64,000 nucleotides of DNA. It comes from Phylloscopus collybita. Taxonomy: Eukaryota > Chordata > Aves > Passeriformes > Phylloscopidae. Below, in pieces: positions 23,260-34,887 of this stretch (positions are counted from its first letter, which is position 1; every line of letters begins with the position of its first letter). The notes under the pieces were generated by a model. That model was not told the origin of the DNA. It worked only from the letters and a program-made list of their open reading frames with translations, and did not search any database. Location of the stretch: assembly GCA_027886175.1 (NCBI GenBank), contig JAJNNQ010000019.1:13874501-13938500 (forward strand), in the 5' to 3' direction. The translations under genes and the position numbers were made by a program.

Positions 23260-24612
23260 AGGTTCTACCCTTGTCTTTAAACAAGATGTAATGCTTGAAT
23301 TGCATGACCCACAAATCAAGCTAAGCCCGACTTATTTCCAAGCTTGAAGAATCTCATGTCAGCTGAGTATTATTTTCAGGGTCTGTGTGAAGGAGTTGGT
23401 GACCAGCACTCTGAAAATAATCACATTTCCCGTTACACTGGACTAGGAGCACACTTCCAGTCAATTACCATGTCCCAGCTGAGCAGTGGAAATCTCTAGT
23501 AATGAGCAGTGCTTCTTCAAACCAGACCAGCTCCCTCACCTGTGATGGTCTGACTGTGTCCTAAAGCACCTAATTTAAAAGTTATTAGGGCCCCACGTGG
23601 AATCTAATGCACTGGATGTGCTACAGCAAACAAAAATCCCACATTCCTTCAGAGCCTCCAGCTTGATGCCTTTGCTTATCCATCTGCCTAAACTTCCTTG
23701 CTCTCCTCATCAATCCAGAGCCTCATTCTGCTGGGCTGGGGCTGAGGACACCGTGCTGGAGGTGCCTCTGCAGCATGGCCTGAGCATCTCTGATGAGCTC
23801 CCCTGGCACTTCCCAAAGGAAAATCAGTCATGAGTCCCAGTGCTGCAGCCAAATTCCAATCTAGGTCATTACCAGCAGTTTAATTTCCCCCAGTGGCTTC
23901 ATTTGGGCACGGTTTTCATCACCCTCCTCTGGCCTGGTTATGCTGCATGTCGGTGACAGAGGTTTCTTCCCACATTTGGCTGCTTGGCAGTGACAAAAAG
24001 GCTTCTCCAGGACAGACAGACAGACTTTGCAGGAATCTTTGGCATCCCCTGGCACTGTGCACAGGGGAGGGATCTGTTCCTGCACAGACAGAGCAGCCCA
24101 TCCTTTGTGACACTGTCTGTGCCATGAGCTACACCAGAGCATCCTGTGAGTGCTGGGGATGTAGGACACACGCCAGGGGATGTCCCTTGGAGGGTCTGTC
24201 CCACCCAGCTGCTGTGTTTGTGAGGGTCAGGACCCTCCACACTGTCCCCATCCCTTCCCAAGGCCTTTCTGCCAGCTCCTCTGGCCCTGGGAGATGCAGG
24301 GTGAGCCCTAAAGCTGTTTTTAATCACAGTGTGTATTTTTGGAAGCTGAGTGGAATCCTTTGCCCTGCTGAACCTTGTGTCCTATTTCCTACAAACTGTT
24401 TCTCCAGCAGCAGCAGCACCCACCCTTTGGCTCTGCCTGCTAAAGCAACCTGCAGTTTATGAGGTTTTCTGGTGCTTCAGGTGAAGAATATGGGAAAACA
24501 AAGGAAGCTGCCACCCCCTTTGAACCAAGAGCCCCCAAAGAGAGCTCCCCCAGCTGTTTGTTGTGGGTTGGCTCATAAATAATGCAGAGTGTTGCACTGG
24601 AGACAGAGACAG
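23260..24612. other. Unique non-coding DNA, no gene recognised
   Basis: The longest frame, 23893-24462 plus (189 codons), overlaps a 129-codon minus frame, lacks any domain I know and has no splice or promoter context. I treat both as chance. Confidence 0.45.
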
Positions 24613-24719
24613 TTTTGGGGTTGGTTTTTTTTTTGTTTTGTTTTGTTTTTGTTTTTTTTTTTTTGTTTGTTTTTTTTTTTTTTTTGTTTTTTGTTTTTTT
24701 TTTTTTTTTGTTTTTTGGG

Positions 24720-24752
<33 letters not shown>

Positions 24753-24804
24753 GTTTTGTTTTGTTTTGTTGGTGTTTTTTTTTTTTTTTGAGAGGTTTTT
24801 TTTT
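24613..24804. repeat. T/G-rich low-complexity tract
   Basis: About 190 bases of T runs separated by single G, including six or more TTTTG units around 24739-24770. It is the reverse-strand counterpart of the A/C tracts at 18.3, 33.1 and 47.6 kb. Phe/Leu/Val-rich and Lys/Asn/Thr-rich frames across it (24440-25027) are artefacts. Confidence 0.95.
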
Positions 24805-26537
24805 GCCACCATGAAACACAGGAGGCTGTTCTGCCCTGGCTGGCGTGTGGTGCTGTTGGCACAAGGTATTTTGTAGAAGCACTCATTTTGAAGTGTTTTC
24901 CCAGCAGAGCTGCTTCTCCAACCCATCCTGCTGTTGAGGGATCCCTCTCCCAGATGAATAAGGAAAGGGGAATTGCTGCTCCTTGTGCTTGGGAACAGCC
25001 TTTGACATTCCCTGCCCGCACCACCAAAGGCAGACCCGGTGAGTTCTGGTGCTGGTGGATGCCACTGATTGCATCACCCCCTGGTAATGATTTCTCTGAG
25101 GGATGGGTTTGTCTCCTCCTGCAGGATTGCAGAGCTGTGAAGTGCAGGAACTGCAGACTTCAGAGACTTTACATCCCCACCACGGGTTCTGTGCGCTTAT
25201 TAACGTCTATCACCGGGGCATATGGAAGAGCAGCTACACCAGAGCTCTTAGATCATCACTCAGAGATTAGAAGTGAGTAAAAAACTGCAAAGCATCCCCC
25301 ATAAATATTCATTGGAATCGCTTATAATGCAGTCACTCTGAAGACAGCCAGGCATCATGGCTGGAGGGGCTGGATCGATTTTCTCCCACAGATATCGAGA
25401 TTAGAACTGCTCCCTGAGCCAGGCAAGGGATTTCTTTCAGAGAGGAAGTTCATGTGGAGCCAATCAGTCCTGTCTCTGATGAATTGAGCCTTTCAGGAAG
25501 TGCTGAATCACAAACCCAAAGGTGTTCCTGGAGATCTGCTTGATTTTATACCTTTATTTTCCTTTGGAGCATTACTCATACCCGCTTTGGAATTTCTTAT
25601 CACGCCTGAGGGAGACACGCACTTAGAAAGAGCTGGAAACAGAGAAGGTTGGGCATTGGCTTAGAATTTGGGAGAGGACTGAGGTGAAATCAGGTCTTTG
25701 AATGATTCAGTGATTGGGGCAAGGAGTTGAACAGGGCCCCATCCTTGTTTGGGCACTGACTTCGGCAAAACAAAATTCTCCTTTTTTCCAGCTCTGTTCT
25801 CAACGTCTATTCTGAGCTCAGACACATCCTTAATAAATTAGTTATAATTAATAATTCTAGAGACAATAAAAAGACTAAAAAGCCACTCTGGTGATGTAAA
25901 CTGGGCACGTACAGCAGTTTGCTCAGTGATCTTATTCCCCACACAGAAGCTGCCCTCTCCAAAAATTCCTTTCAATGCAGGCAGCAGGCAGCAATAGGGC
26001 ATAACCTGGGAGCAAGGCAATGAAAACAGTGCAAGTACCCAAGGGCCCCAGAGGATTTTTAACAAGCTGTAACCTTTCAATATTTCGTTTTTCCAGCATC
26101 ACCTGTAACTCTGGCTGGAGAGGGGATTGGGAAGGGGCTGGATGGGCACCCTTGAGCTCAGTGGGATGAGGGATTGGATGAGTGGGATGAGGGCACAGGG
26201 GGACAGGGAGCAGCAGGCATCTCTCACCATCTGCTGGTGCTGTCCCTACCCCCAGGGCTCCCTTCCCCTCCCAGCTCAGCGTCTGCTGTCACCCACCCCC
26301 CGGGTGACAGCCAAACTGTGCCTGACAGCAGAGATGGGGCTTTTTTTTTTCCCCACCTCCTCCACAAGCCCTTCCCTTTGTCCTCTTTTCAGCAGTTCTG
26401 GCTCCTGCCAGCAGATTATGCTGACAATTTCGTGTGGAAAGGAAATTAGGAATGCACCGGCGTTCCTCACACGAGCAGAGCCACGGCTTGAATGGGAGCA
26501 TTAATTCAGAATAAACTGAATCACTCAACAATTCATC

Positions 26538-26558
26538 TTTTTTTTTTTTTTTTTTTTT
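26538..26558. repeat. Poly-T run
   Basis: Twenty-one consecutive T residues, followed by a short alternating GT/GC patch to about 26581. There is no sign of an adjacent processed gene. Confidence 0.9.
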
Positions 26559-27368
26559 CACTGCGTGTGTGTGCGTGTGCGCTTTGTGTACGGCAGGGAT
26601 GTTATTGTCTCAGGTCTCTGATATGACCTACCTGATTAATGGAGTGACACAGCCTGCCAATATCATTCCTACAACTAAATCAGTGTCACCTGCAGGTCCC
26701 CAAGGAGAGGGAACGTGCTCCAGAAAGTCTGAGGAAGCAAAGCTGGTTTCCAGGCTCTGCCTCTCGACTCTGACAGCTCAGCCTGGCTCCTAAACTGGCT
26801 GTTCCTCAAGCAAGCTCTGCTTCCTGAGCTCCAGGAATATCCTGGAGCATCCCCATCCCAAAAACCAACAAGTCACGGGCAGGTTTTGAGTTGTCTTCAG
26901 GGATGTTGCCTTTCCCACTCTCACATCACCTCCAGCTCCCACTGTTTTCCCTCCCTGGAGCAGAATTACTCTGAAAGCCATGGAAAGGAATTATAAGGTT
27001 TAATTTCTAAAGCTTGGTATGATCCTGGTGTAGGGAAAAAAAAGAAAAAAGAAAAAAAGCCATATGGAAAGAACAGCTGCCAAGTAAAATCTCACCCTCA
27101 ATGGAGAATATATGAAATTTCCTGGCATGGGTGAAAATGAAGTGTCAGAGGTTGGAGTTTGGAAAGGCCAGAAGGGAGCAACCCTTAAAAAAAAAGCAGC
27201 AAAATCTCTCTTTCTAAATTCTCCTAGAGGGTGGCTGGTGGTGAGGGCAGAAGTGCTCTCGGGTTCCCCAAGGTCCAAGTGACCTGCAATGGCATGGAAT
27301 GAGACACAGCCCCACGGTGTCCTCTCCAGTATGTGACAGTGCCAGTGCCACCCAGCCAGGAGCAAAAA

Positions 27369-27406
27369 CTGAGAGAAACAGCAAAACCTGAGAGAAACAG
27401 CAAAAC
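27369..27406. repeat. Perfect 19-bp tandem duplication
   Basis: The unit 'ctgagagaaacagcaaaac' occurs twice back to back without mismatch, so the duplication is young. Confidence 0.92.
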
Positions 27407-28059
27407 CAGGCCTTCAAACTGATTATTTAGAACGACAAAATCCCAACACTCGCTTCAGATTTTCTATTCCAAAATGTTGTTTCCTTTGCTGTTCCACTGG
27501 CACCCTGCAGTGTCCCACCAAAGTCAACAACAACAACAGAAGAATTACACTCAGCGTGCCAGGTTCGTTTAGAAAGCAGTATAATTAGAAATAAATTAAA
27601 TAAGATCAGCTGGGGGGACACTTCATGTTGTCCATGAGCCATTAAGAGGAGCAATCACATGGTCCTGCAGGCAGCAGCCAGGCAGAGAAAACCAGGGTGA
27701 TGAGAAGACAAGGACACAAGCAGAAAAGGCAGCACTCAGAGGAAACAACAAAAAAATCCATCTGTTTGCTGCCTGCTGGAGTTCACCTGGAGGATTGGCC
27801 TCTGTAGTGTGAGGTTTAGCTGATTGCTTCCAGGTAAATAAAGTTTCTCCAGCAGAAGTCCAGCTGCAGTCAGCGCAGCACAAAGTCCCCTCTGCCCTGG
27901 GTGCTCTTTCTGATCTTTGCTCCTTCCAGATGTTCAAGGACAGGTTAAATGAAGACTGATCCATTCCCTAGTCCACCTTCCCAGCTTTCTGAGGCTGCTC
28001 CCATCCAAAGATTTCTCATTTATCCACAGAACTCTTCCCCTGCACTAATTTATCCACCG

Positions 28060-29640
28060 ATTTTTGGCGTGGCTGAATGTGGCATCCACAGAATCCTGCA
28101 GCGATGAGTTCTGCACTTCAAAGATGTCCTGTGCCAGGAAAAAAATTGCCTTCCATTTGTTTCAAAATATTTTGGGCCTGTTCTGTGGGAGGCCTGCAGC
28201 TTCCTGCATAATGAGAAGGAAAGAAGCCTCATTCCTTGTTCAGCCCCTCGATGAGGGAGCTGTTTTGGTCTCTCAGACCTCGTCACTGCCTTTCTGTGTG
28301 TGCTTTTTCGTGTTCCTCTCCATCTCAGGGGAACCCAAGCTATGCACAGCTTTCAAGGAGGCTGAACAGTGCTTAATTACATTTCCTGATATGTTCTCTT
28401 GCCTAATAATTTCTAAAATTCTCTGTACCTTCTGACTCATTCCCAGCGAGCCTTGAGCTAATGTTTCCATAGCGCTGTTCAAAGCAAGCCCCAAATCTCT
28501 CCCCTGAATGCTAATAGCTAATCTGCAGCTCATCACTGTGGAGGTTATAATTAATGTTGTTTTTTCACAGTGGTCATTATCCTGCATTTCTTAATATGTG
28601 GATTTCATCTTCTGTTTTATCCCCCACTCTCTCAGAACCACAAGAAGCTTCTGCAGGTCCTTCATTTTAGGTTTTTCTGCCCTGAACGAACTCATGTCGC
28701 CAGGAAATGGAATTGCCCCAGCTCTTTGCATGTTTTTTGTGAACCCTGACTGACAGCCCCAGGCTCTGCAGTGTGAGACCACTGCTCTGAGCTTTTACCC
28801 ACTAAATAAATCACTGAAGGACCTTCTCTCTTACTTCTTCAGCTTATTTTTCTTAAGAACCTGTAGGGAGAGAACTTGTTAAAAGCTCTTTAGAACCCCA
28901 GATTACTGCAGCCACCAGTCCATCCTTACTGACACCCTGATTTCTCAGGAAATGTTTTGTGAAGCACAGCTTCTCTCTGCAAAGTCCTGCTCTTTCCTAT
29001 TTTGCCATCCTTATGCCAGTCTTTCAATTCTGTTCTTCAGTATAAATTTTGTCCTTTGCACCCTAAAGTCCTGCAGCTTTCCAGACTCCCCTTCAGCCTT
29101 TAAAAAATCAGTGCATCAGTTGGCAACCTTTGCCTTCTCTGTGCTGAGGATGATGAAAACCTCAGATTTTCACCCTCCCCATTGACAGCGATTTCGGATC
29201 TGAGCTCCCTTAGAACCTGTGAGTGAAGCCCATCTGCTCCTGGCAATTTCTTATTTTTCATTTCTCTGATTCATCCCCAGACCCTTCCCCTCAGCAGTTC
29301 AGCTTTTCTGCCTTGTCCCTCCCACAAAAAGGCTCTGGTGAGGAGCCCTGCTTGAACCCCAGAGCTGGGAACACTGGGGTCCATAATTAATCTTCCCAAT
29401 TAATCTTCCACCACCCTTCCCATCCCTCCAGACTCCCAGGAAGGCTCCTGATGTGCTCGGGGCAGTTTGCTTTATTATTGCATTAATTATTATTTTAATG
29501 CCTTCAGCAAACTGATCTTCCAAATCTATCTGAGCTTTGCCACGTGCCATTTTTGCTTTCTTGAAAGTGGTTGTTGCTCTTTTTCTCCTTTTCCTCACAC
29601 AGCTTCCAGTTTTCACCCTTCCCTGAGGTAACGTGAACAC
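28060..29640 (-). mobile_element. Ancient CR1-like LINE with reverse-transcriptase remnants
   Basis: Read on the minus strand this is a heavily decayed CR1-family LINE. At 29246-29199 the translation LPGADGLHSQVLRELR matches the family motif usually seen as SPGPDGIHPRVLKEL, in the N-terminal part of the reverse transcriptase. About 350 bp downstream (28889-28850) RAFNKFSPYRFLR matches the next conserved block, KAFDKVPHQRLL, in the correct order and spacing. Further on (about 28640-28300) the non-coding text follows the later ORF2 and 3' part of old CR1 copies, for example the stretch complementary to 'aatttctaaaattctctg' and 'caaatctctcccctgaatg'. There are many stops and indels, so it is inactive. 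Ends are approximate. It is far older than the young CR1 tails elsewhere in the window, and lies in the opposite orientation. Confidence 0.75.
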
Positions 29641-31052
29641 ACAGGGTGGATTGAACTCATTTTACACCACACAAAGGTACAAAATTCAGGTGAATCTGTG
29701 ACAGTCTCAGGGCTTTAACAAAGTTCACACTGGTTTAACAAAGAGATGGGGCTGTCAGAGATGCTGCTGCTGGTGAGAGTCCATGCCTCCAGTGCACCTC
29801 TCTCACCCTTTGGAGCAGGAACTTGGAGTTTGGTGGGTATGTGGTGGATGAAAACCCCATCCATGAGGAGTGCACATTCCCCAGAAAGGGCAGCAGGATG
29901 GTGGTAATTAATGCACTGATGGTGGGAGCTTTATCTCTGCCTGAATTGCAGCTGGAAACTGCTGGAGACAGGGATGGATGGACAGAGCATGGGGCTGGTG
30001 GAAAGCACAGCCAAACAGGGAATGTGAGGATGAAAAACTGCCAAAGGGGGCTTTCTGCACTTCCCCAGGGTGTTTAAAAAAAAAGACTCCCTCTCTCAGC
30101 CCCATTCAAGTCTGCCATTATGCAGAAATCCTTTTATGTACCATTAAAATTCAGCCAGTTCTGTTCAAAGCAGAGCTGCCCTTTAACGGGATCCATCAAT
30201 ACTCCAAAAAAGACAGGAGCTGAAATGAATATAATTTCTAACAGAAATCATTATAATTCTAAACAAAGAAATCTTTTTAAGTACAGAAAGAGCAGGATAG
30301 ACAGAGGGGGAAAAAAGGAGAAAAATGTAATTACATTTGTAAAAAATTCTGCTATTAGGGAACTAGTACAGCTAGAGTTCATCTCTTGTCCTTGAATTAA
30401 AAAGGTGAGCATGGCCAATCCACAAAACTGAAGTCTCCTTTACCTTGTAGTTATATAAAATATTCCTTCATATTTCAAGGTGGACTTTTGATTTGGGGAG
30501 GGGTGTGTGTGTGGCTTAAAAATCAGTATATTTCAATCCTTTCTCAAGGTCTAACCTTTCAAAACATTTCCAAAGTCAGTGGGGAGAGGAGCACTCTGAA
30601 ACAGGCATGGAAAACAAAGAGGAAAGAGCAACATGCCACTTAAATGTTGGAACAAAATCTATTCTTTCCAGCCATTTCCTTAAATTAATGATGGAGGGCT
30701 GATGCTGTTGTTTAGAAGAATTAAGGAGTTGGCATTTTGTGAATAATGAGATACTCCCAGGTGGCAGGAAAGTGTCCTTACACATCTCAGTCTTCACATC
30801 CTGTTCTGTCATCCTCCTTTTAAATCCATGCTCCAGTCTTGGGACTCTTTTGGGAATACCCAGCTTTAATCCAGGGTCTCTCCTGCCTCCAGAGCTGCTG
30901 CTGGCAAAGACTTCCAGAGCAGCTCTGAAGTCACCCAAAGCAGTGTGATCTGAACACTAGAATTGACTTTGGAGGGGATGTGCCATGAGGGCAAGCCCAG
31001 CTTCTCATGCTCCTGTGGCAGGGAAATCTGGGAATGAGATTTTATGGTCCAA
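29641..31052. other. Unique non-coding DNA, no gene recognised
   Basis: Only short frames and a brief GT patch near 30505-30514. The minus frame 30576-30938 (120 codons) shows no domain. Confidence 0.45.
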
Positions 31053-31173
31053 ATACAGCCCCAGCTCCAGAAAAAAGGGCAGGATTTTGATATTTTACTC
31101 ACATGCCTGAATTCAGTTGATTTAAGGCTACCCAAACCCAGCTTTATTCAGCTGGGGTGTGCATTTTCTGTAA
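31053..31173 (+). repeat. 121-bp dispersed repeat, copy A
   Basis: Aligns without gaps to 33732-33852, with seven mismatches in 121 bases (about 94% identity). The flanks do not align beyond a few bases on either side. The family is not recognised. It may be a local duplication or two copies of an undescribed interspersed repeat. Confidence 0.85.
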
Positions 31174-33066
31174 CAAAAAAACACAAAACTCTCCCAAATT
31201 TCCAAACCTGCTTTGTGCAGGCAAAGCAACTGCAACACGGAGCAAAGACAAATGTGCAAATTCCCCTCTGTGACCTGCTGCGAGCATTTAATGTGTCATT
31301 AATAAACCTGAGTGTTGGGAAAGGAGACAGAAACTTCCCAAATCTGTTGGCCAGCCCTTTTTTTTCTAAGCCCACCTCAGAGGAACCATTCCTGGCTGTG
31401 GTATTTGGTGACATGAGGAGTGAGATCAGCCTGGCCTATTGAGTCCTCTCCCACCTGAGTTTAATTGTTATTTACTAGAGCATAAAACAGCCAAATTATG
31501 GCATGGCAGAGGAGCAGACAATATTTCAGTGATAGGCTTCCTGAAGCTAATTTCATCCAAGTGAGGGCTGTGCTGTGGGTGCCTGACCACACGCTCTGCA
31601 CAGCAGCGATGCCAGGATCTCCGTGGAGGTTACCGTGTTCCAAGTGAAAAACCATCATCATCCACTCAAAAATGTGAGCAGATAACGAGCAGCTCTGAAG
31701 TGGATAATTTGACTTTATTCAGAGGTGGCTCAGCACCAGATAATACCTGATCCAGATCTCTTTATAATGAATCCAAACCCTGCTCCTGGCCTAATTTCAC
31801 GTGCTGGCTGTTGAGGTGACCTCTGATGGGCCAGGGGCAGAAGAAATGGGATGAAAGACAGCACTGCCACTCATTAATTTCAAACTCCTGACTTAAACCT
31901 TCATTTTTCCCACCATGAGGCTTTCGTGAGCATTTTTCACAAGCAGAGGCTGATTAAAAATAAAATTAAAGAACTGTGTGCAAGTAAACGTGAAAAAAGG
32001 GTTTTAACAAAATTTCATGGCACACGTTAAACAGGAAGGAAAGGGGATTCATTGCACACAGATGAAATTTATAAACCAATAAGACCAATTTAATTAAGAA
32101 AAAAAAAATCAATACTGGGAAATGTTACCAAATCACCACTTGTTGGCTTTCCAGTTGTTTGTGGACACGTTTCTGGAATAATAATGGCAAATCATTACTC
32201 AGACACTGCTCGGTGGCTACAGAGGCACTGAAAGCCATGGGCTGCTTTCCTCTGGCAGTAAAAAGAATGTTTCTCACTCAGAAGTTGCCACCAGGATGAG
32301 ATCCCCCTAAGAACTGAAAACTTTGGGCCTTCTGGGTGGGATCTGCAAAAAATATCCGTCATGGATGTAATTCAGTCATCATGAAATCAGTGGGAGTTCA
32401 GCAAACACAGCACAATCATGTCAGCCCTCAGGGCTGGGCAGGAACCCCAATTTGTTTGGTACTTAAATGAAGCTTTAGAGCATGAAAAAGGCACAAGATC
32501 CCTCCAGCATCTCTGGCTGTATTGATCTTTCAGAAAAATCCCCCAAAGCTCTCTGCAGCAGCCAGGCAGAGATGGAGCCTCAGCTCAGCCCTGGAGGTTT
32601 TGTGGAGCTTGGAAACTCAGCCTAAGACTTGAAAAAATCATTTCACCAGGTCCTCAAAATCTATCTGAAAATGCTTTGGTGTTTGTTTTTTTTTTTTTTT
32701 TTTTTTTTTTTTTCCTGGGTGTTTTCGCTCCTTTTGAGATGGTTTAAAAGCATCCTAGCCCTCATTTAGGGAAACTTTATGAAACCAAACTCAGATTGTC
32801 TTTGGTATAATTCTCTCCTTTTTGCTTTGCTCTCTCCAGTGTCCTGTGCCAATGCCATTATCCTGATTTCTGCATTTTCCAGGCATTAAAACCCCTCAGT
32901 TCATCACAGCAGCAGTTCTGAATGATTCTTCTTGCACATAGCTAAAGATTGAGCAAGGTAAACTCTTGTTTATGGACAGCAGGACTTAGGACTGGCACAT
33001 TATTTTTTTTAACAAAAACTTGCTCAGGTCTTGGGTGTACCTTATTCATACAAAAAATAATCTGAG
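31174..33066. other. Unique non-coding DNA with one poly-T run
   Basis: No gene is recognised. A run of 28 T at 32686-32713 stands out. The 150 bases to its right, read on the minus strand, carry no AATAAA or recognisable exon, so I do not call a processed pseudogene. Confidence 0.45.
32686..32713. repeat. Poly-T run
   Basis: Twenty-eight consecutive T residues preceded by 'gtttg'. The origin is unknown. Confidence 0.92.
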
Positions 33067-33332
33067 GAAACAAAAAAACCCCAAAAAATAAACAAAAAAA
33101 CCCCACCAAAAAAATCCAACAAAAAACCACAAACAACAACAACAACAAAAAAAAACCAAAACCAAAAATCCAAAAAAAACAACAAAAAAACCCCACACAC
33201 ACAAAAAAACCACAAAAACAAAAACAAACCCACCCAAACAACAACAAGAAAACCACAAACCACCCCCCCCCCCAAAAAAAAAAAAAAAACACAAAAAAAC
33301 CCCCAAAAACACACACAGACACAAAAAAACCT
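33067..33332. repeat. A/C-rich low-complexity tract
   Basis: About 265 bases, almost entirely A and C on the plus strand, including an 11-C run next to a long A run near 33264-33289 and a short (AC) patch at 33309-33317. Minus-strand Phe/Gly/Val-rich frames (32942-33348) are artefacts of this tract. Confidence 0.95.
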
Positions 33333-33489
33333 TTGGGGTGTCACTCAAACGTACAAATCTCCATAATAAACATTGGTTTCCTCTGTTATACTTCCTTCCA
33401 CTAAAATTAAAGTTTTAAATGGTGTTTCTAAAACTTTTTTTAAAAGTAAATTAAAATGTTTAAATGGCAAGTATCTGAATTGATTTGGT

Positions 33490-33568
33490 GAAGCACAGGG
33501 CTGGGAGTTGGACTGGATGATCCTTTTGGGTCCCTTCCAACTCAGCATTTTCTGTGATTCTGTGATTC
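33490..33568 (+). mobile_element. CR1 LINE 3' terminus
   Basis: Contains 'gttggactggatgatcctt', 'cccttccaactcag' and the tandem 'tgtgattctgtgattc' end, the diagnostic 3' terminus of bird CR1. Only about 80 bp survive. Confidence 0.85.
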
Positions 33569-33731
33569 AAGCACGGGTTTACTCTTTAGGAAAGGGAACC
33601 ATTTCTCAGCTCCAGCTGTTATTCCTGACTTCAGCCATGGAAACATCCCTCACCCTGGGAGCTCTGTGCCATGGGAGCACAAAATCCCTGCAGAGCAAGC
33701 AGCTGCATCCTTCATAAGAGAAATGGGCCAT

Positions 33732-33852
33732 ATACAGCTCCAGCTCCAGAAAGAAGGGCAGGATTTTGATATTTTACTCACATGCCTGAATTTAATTGAT
33801 TTAAGGCTACCCAAACTCAGCTTTATTCAGCTTGGGCGTGCATTTTCTGTAA
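33732..33852 (+). repeat. 121-bp dispersed repeat, copy B
   Basis: Partner of 31053-31173, in the same orientation and 2,679 bp downstream. It lies between two CR1 tails but is not itself CR1. Confidence 0.85.
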
Positions 33853-34682
33853 TGAAAATCGCAAGTCTCCCAATTCCAGAAAATCTAATTTTTTGGAATT
33901 AATTTCTTGTAAGAGAAAATTGGAGTCACATCTTCCACCAGGCTGAGAGGGCCCAGAGGTGGGGAACTGCTCCTCCCCAGTGCCCTGGAGACAGGATGGG
34001 AGCTCTCTGCTGCTGGTGGAGCATTTCCCATGGAACCCACACGGCCCCTGAGGGCCAGAGGGCACAGGGGGGAGTTGCATTGCTGACAAATAATTGCAGT
34101 GTGGCTGTTTAACGTTTGCAACACATCAGCAGCAGCGTTTGGAGGGGCAGCCCGGAGGTCTGGAGCTGTCAAGGCAGATAATGGCCCAGCACACTGCTGG
34201 CTAATAATAACACTGGGTCCCGCTGCTCCCTGTGCAAGTGTGAGCTCCACTGGTCTTTTTCCCTGTTTTTTCCCCCTCCCTGCAGCTGTTGATGTTACAT
34301 TTTGCAAGGGGCATCTCCAGCAGATCCAGTCTGTGACCTTCAGAAGGCACAACCTCACTCCTACAGCAGCCACTCAGCAGAGTTTCAGCAGCATGAGGCA
34401 CAGGGAAAAGAACCACCCCAAAACCACCCCAAAACAGGGCCCAGAGCTGAGCTGGCCACTCCCGAGTGGCTGCCCACCCTGGAGGTGACTGTCACACTTC
34501 AAACATCTCATGGTGCCAAGCCAGCCCTGGCCCATCATCGTGTCCCAGCTCCTTTTCTGTGCACACCTAAGGGCTCTGCAAGGAGAGATGCAGGGGGATG
34601 GTGGAGAAGACACCTGCTGAAGGTTCCAAATTTTACCTTTCTTAGAGGGTTTATTCCTCCTGCCAGCTGCAAAAATGGTTTA
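33853..34682. other. Unique non-coding DNA, no gene recognised
   Basis: Overlapping frames on both strands (33885-34373 minus, 34099-34488 plus), none with a recognised domain. Two short direct 'ccaaaaccacccc'-type repeats occur near 34417-34435. Confidence 0.4.
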
Positions 34683-34887
34683 AGGGTCCTAAAGAGGGGG
34701 TGCTGGGCACTGCCCAGGCTCCCCAGGGAATGGGCACGGCCCCGAGGCTGCCAGAGCTCCAGGAGAGCTTGGACAGCGCTCCAGGGATGCCCAGGGTGGG
34801 ATTGTTGGGGGTCTGTGCAGGGCCAGGAGCTGCACTGGATCATCTCTGTGAATCCCTTCCAGCTCAGGATATTCCATGATTCTATGA
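34683..34887 (+). mobile_element. CR1 LINE 3' fragment
   Basis: Shows the CR1 3' order: 'gctgccagagctccagg', 'ttggacagcgctccagggatgcccagggtggg', 'gggccaggagctgcactggatcat' in shortened form, and ends in 'ccatgattctatga'. The second half of the 217-codon frame at 34302-34955 is simply this element translated. Confidence 0.88.

Larger units (their letters stand above)
24805..28059. other. Unique non-coding DNA with small repeats
   Basis: No gene is recognised. Small features are a run of 21 T at 26538-26558 followed by a short GTGTGTGCGTG patch, and a perfect 19-bp tandem duplication at 27369-27406. The frame at 26127-26504 has no known domain. Confidence 0.5.

Noticed and set aside
23893..24462. 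189-codon plus-strand frame
   Set aside because: No domain, no splice or promoter context, and an overlapping minus-strand frame of similar quality.
24440..25027. Lys/Asn/Thr-rich 195-codon minus frame and Phe-rich plus frames
   Set aside because: Both come from the T/G low-complexity tract at 24613-24804.
32686..32850. Minus-strand processed pseudogene ending in a poly-A tail
   Set aside because: No AATAAA or recognisable coding sequence lies next to the poly-T run.
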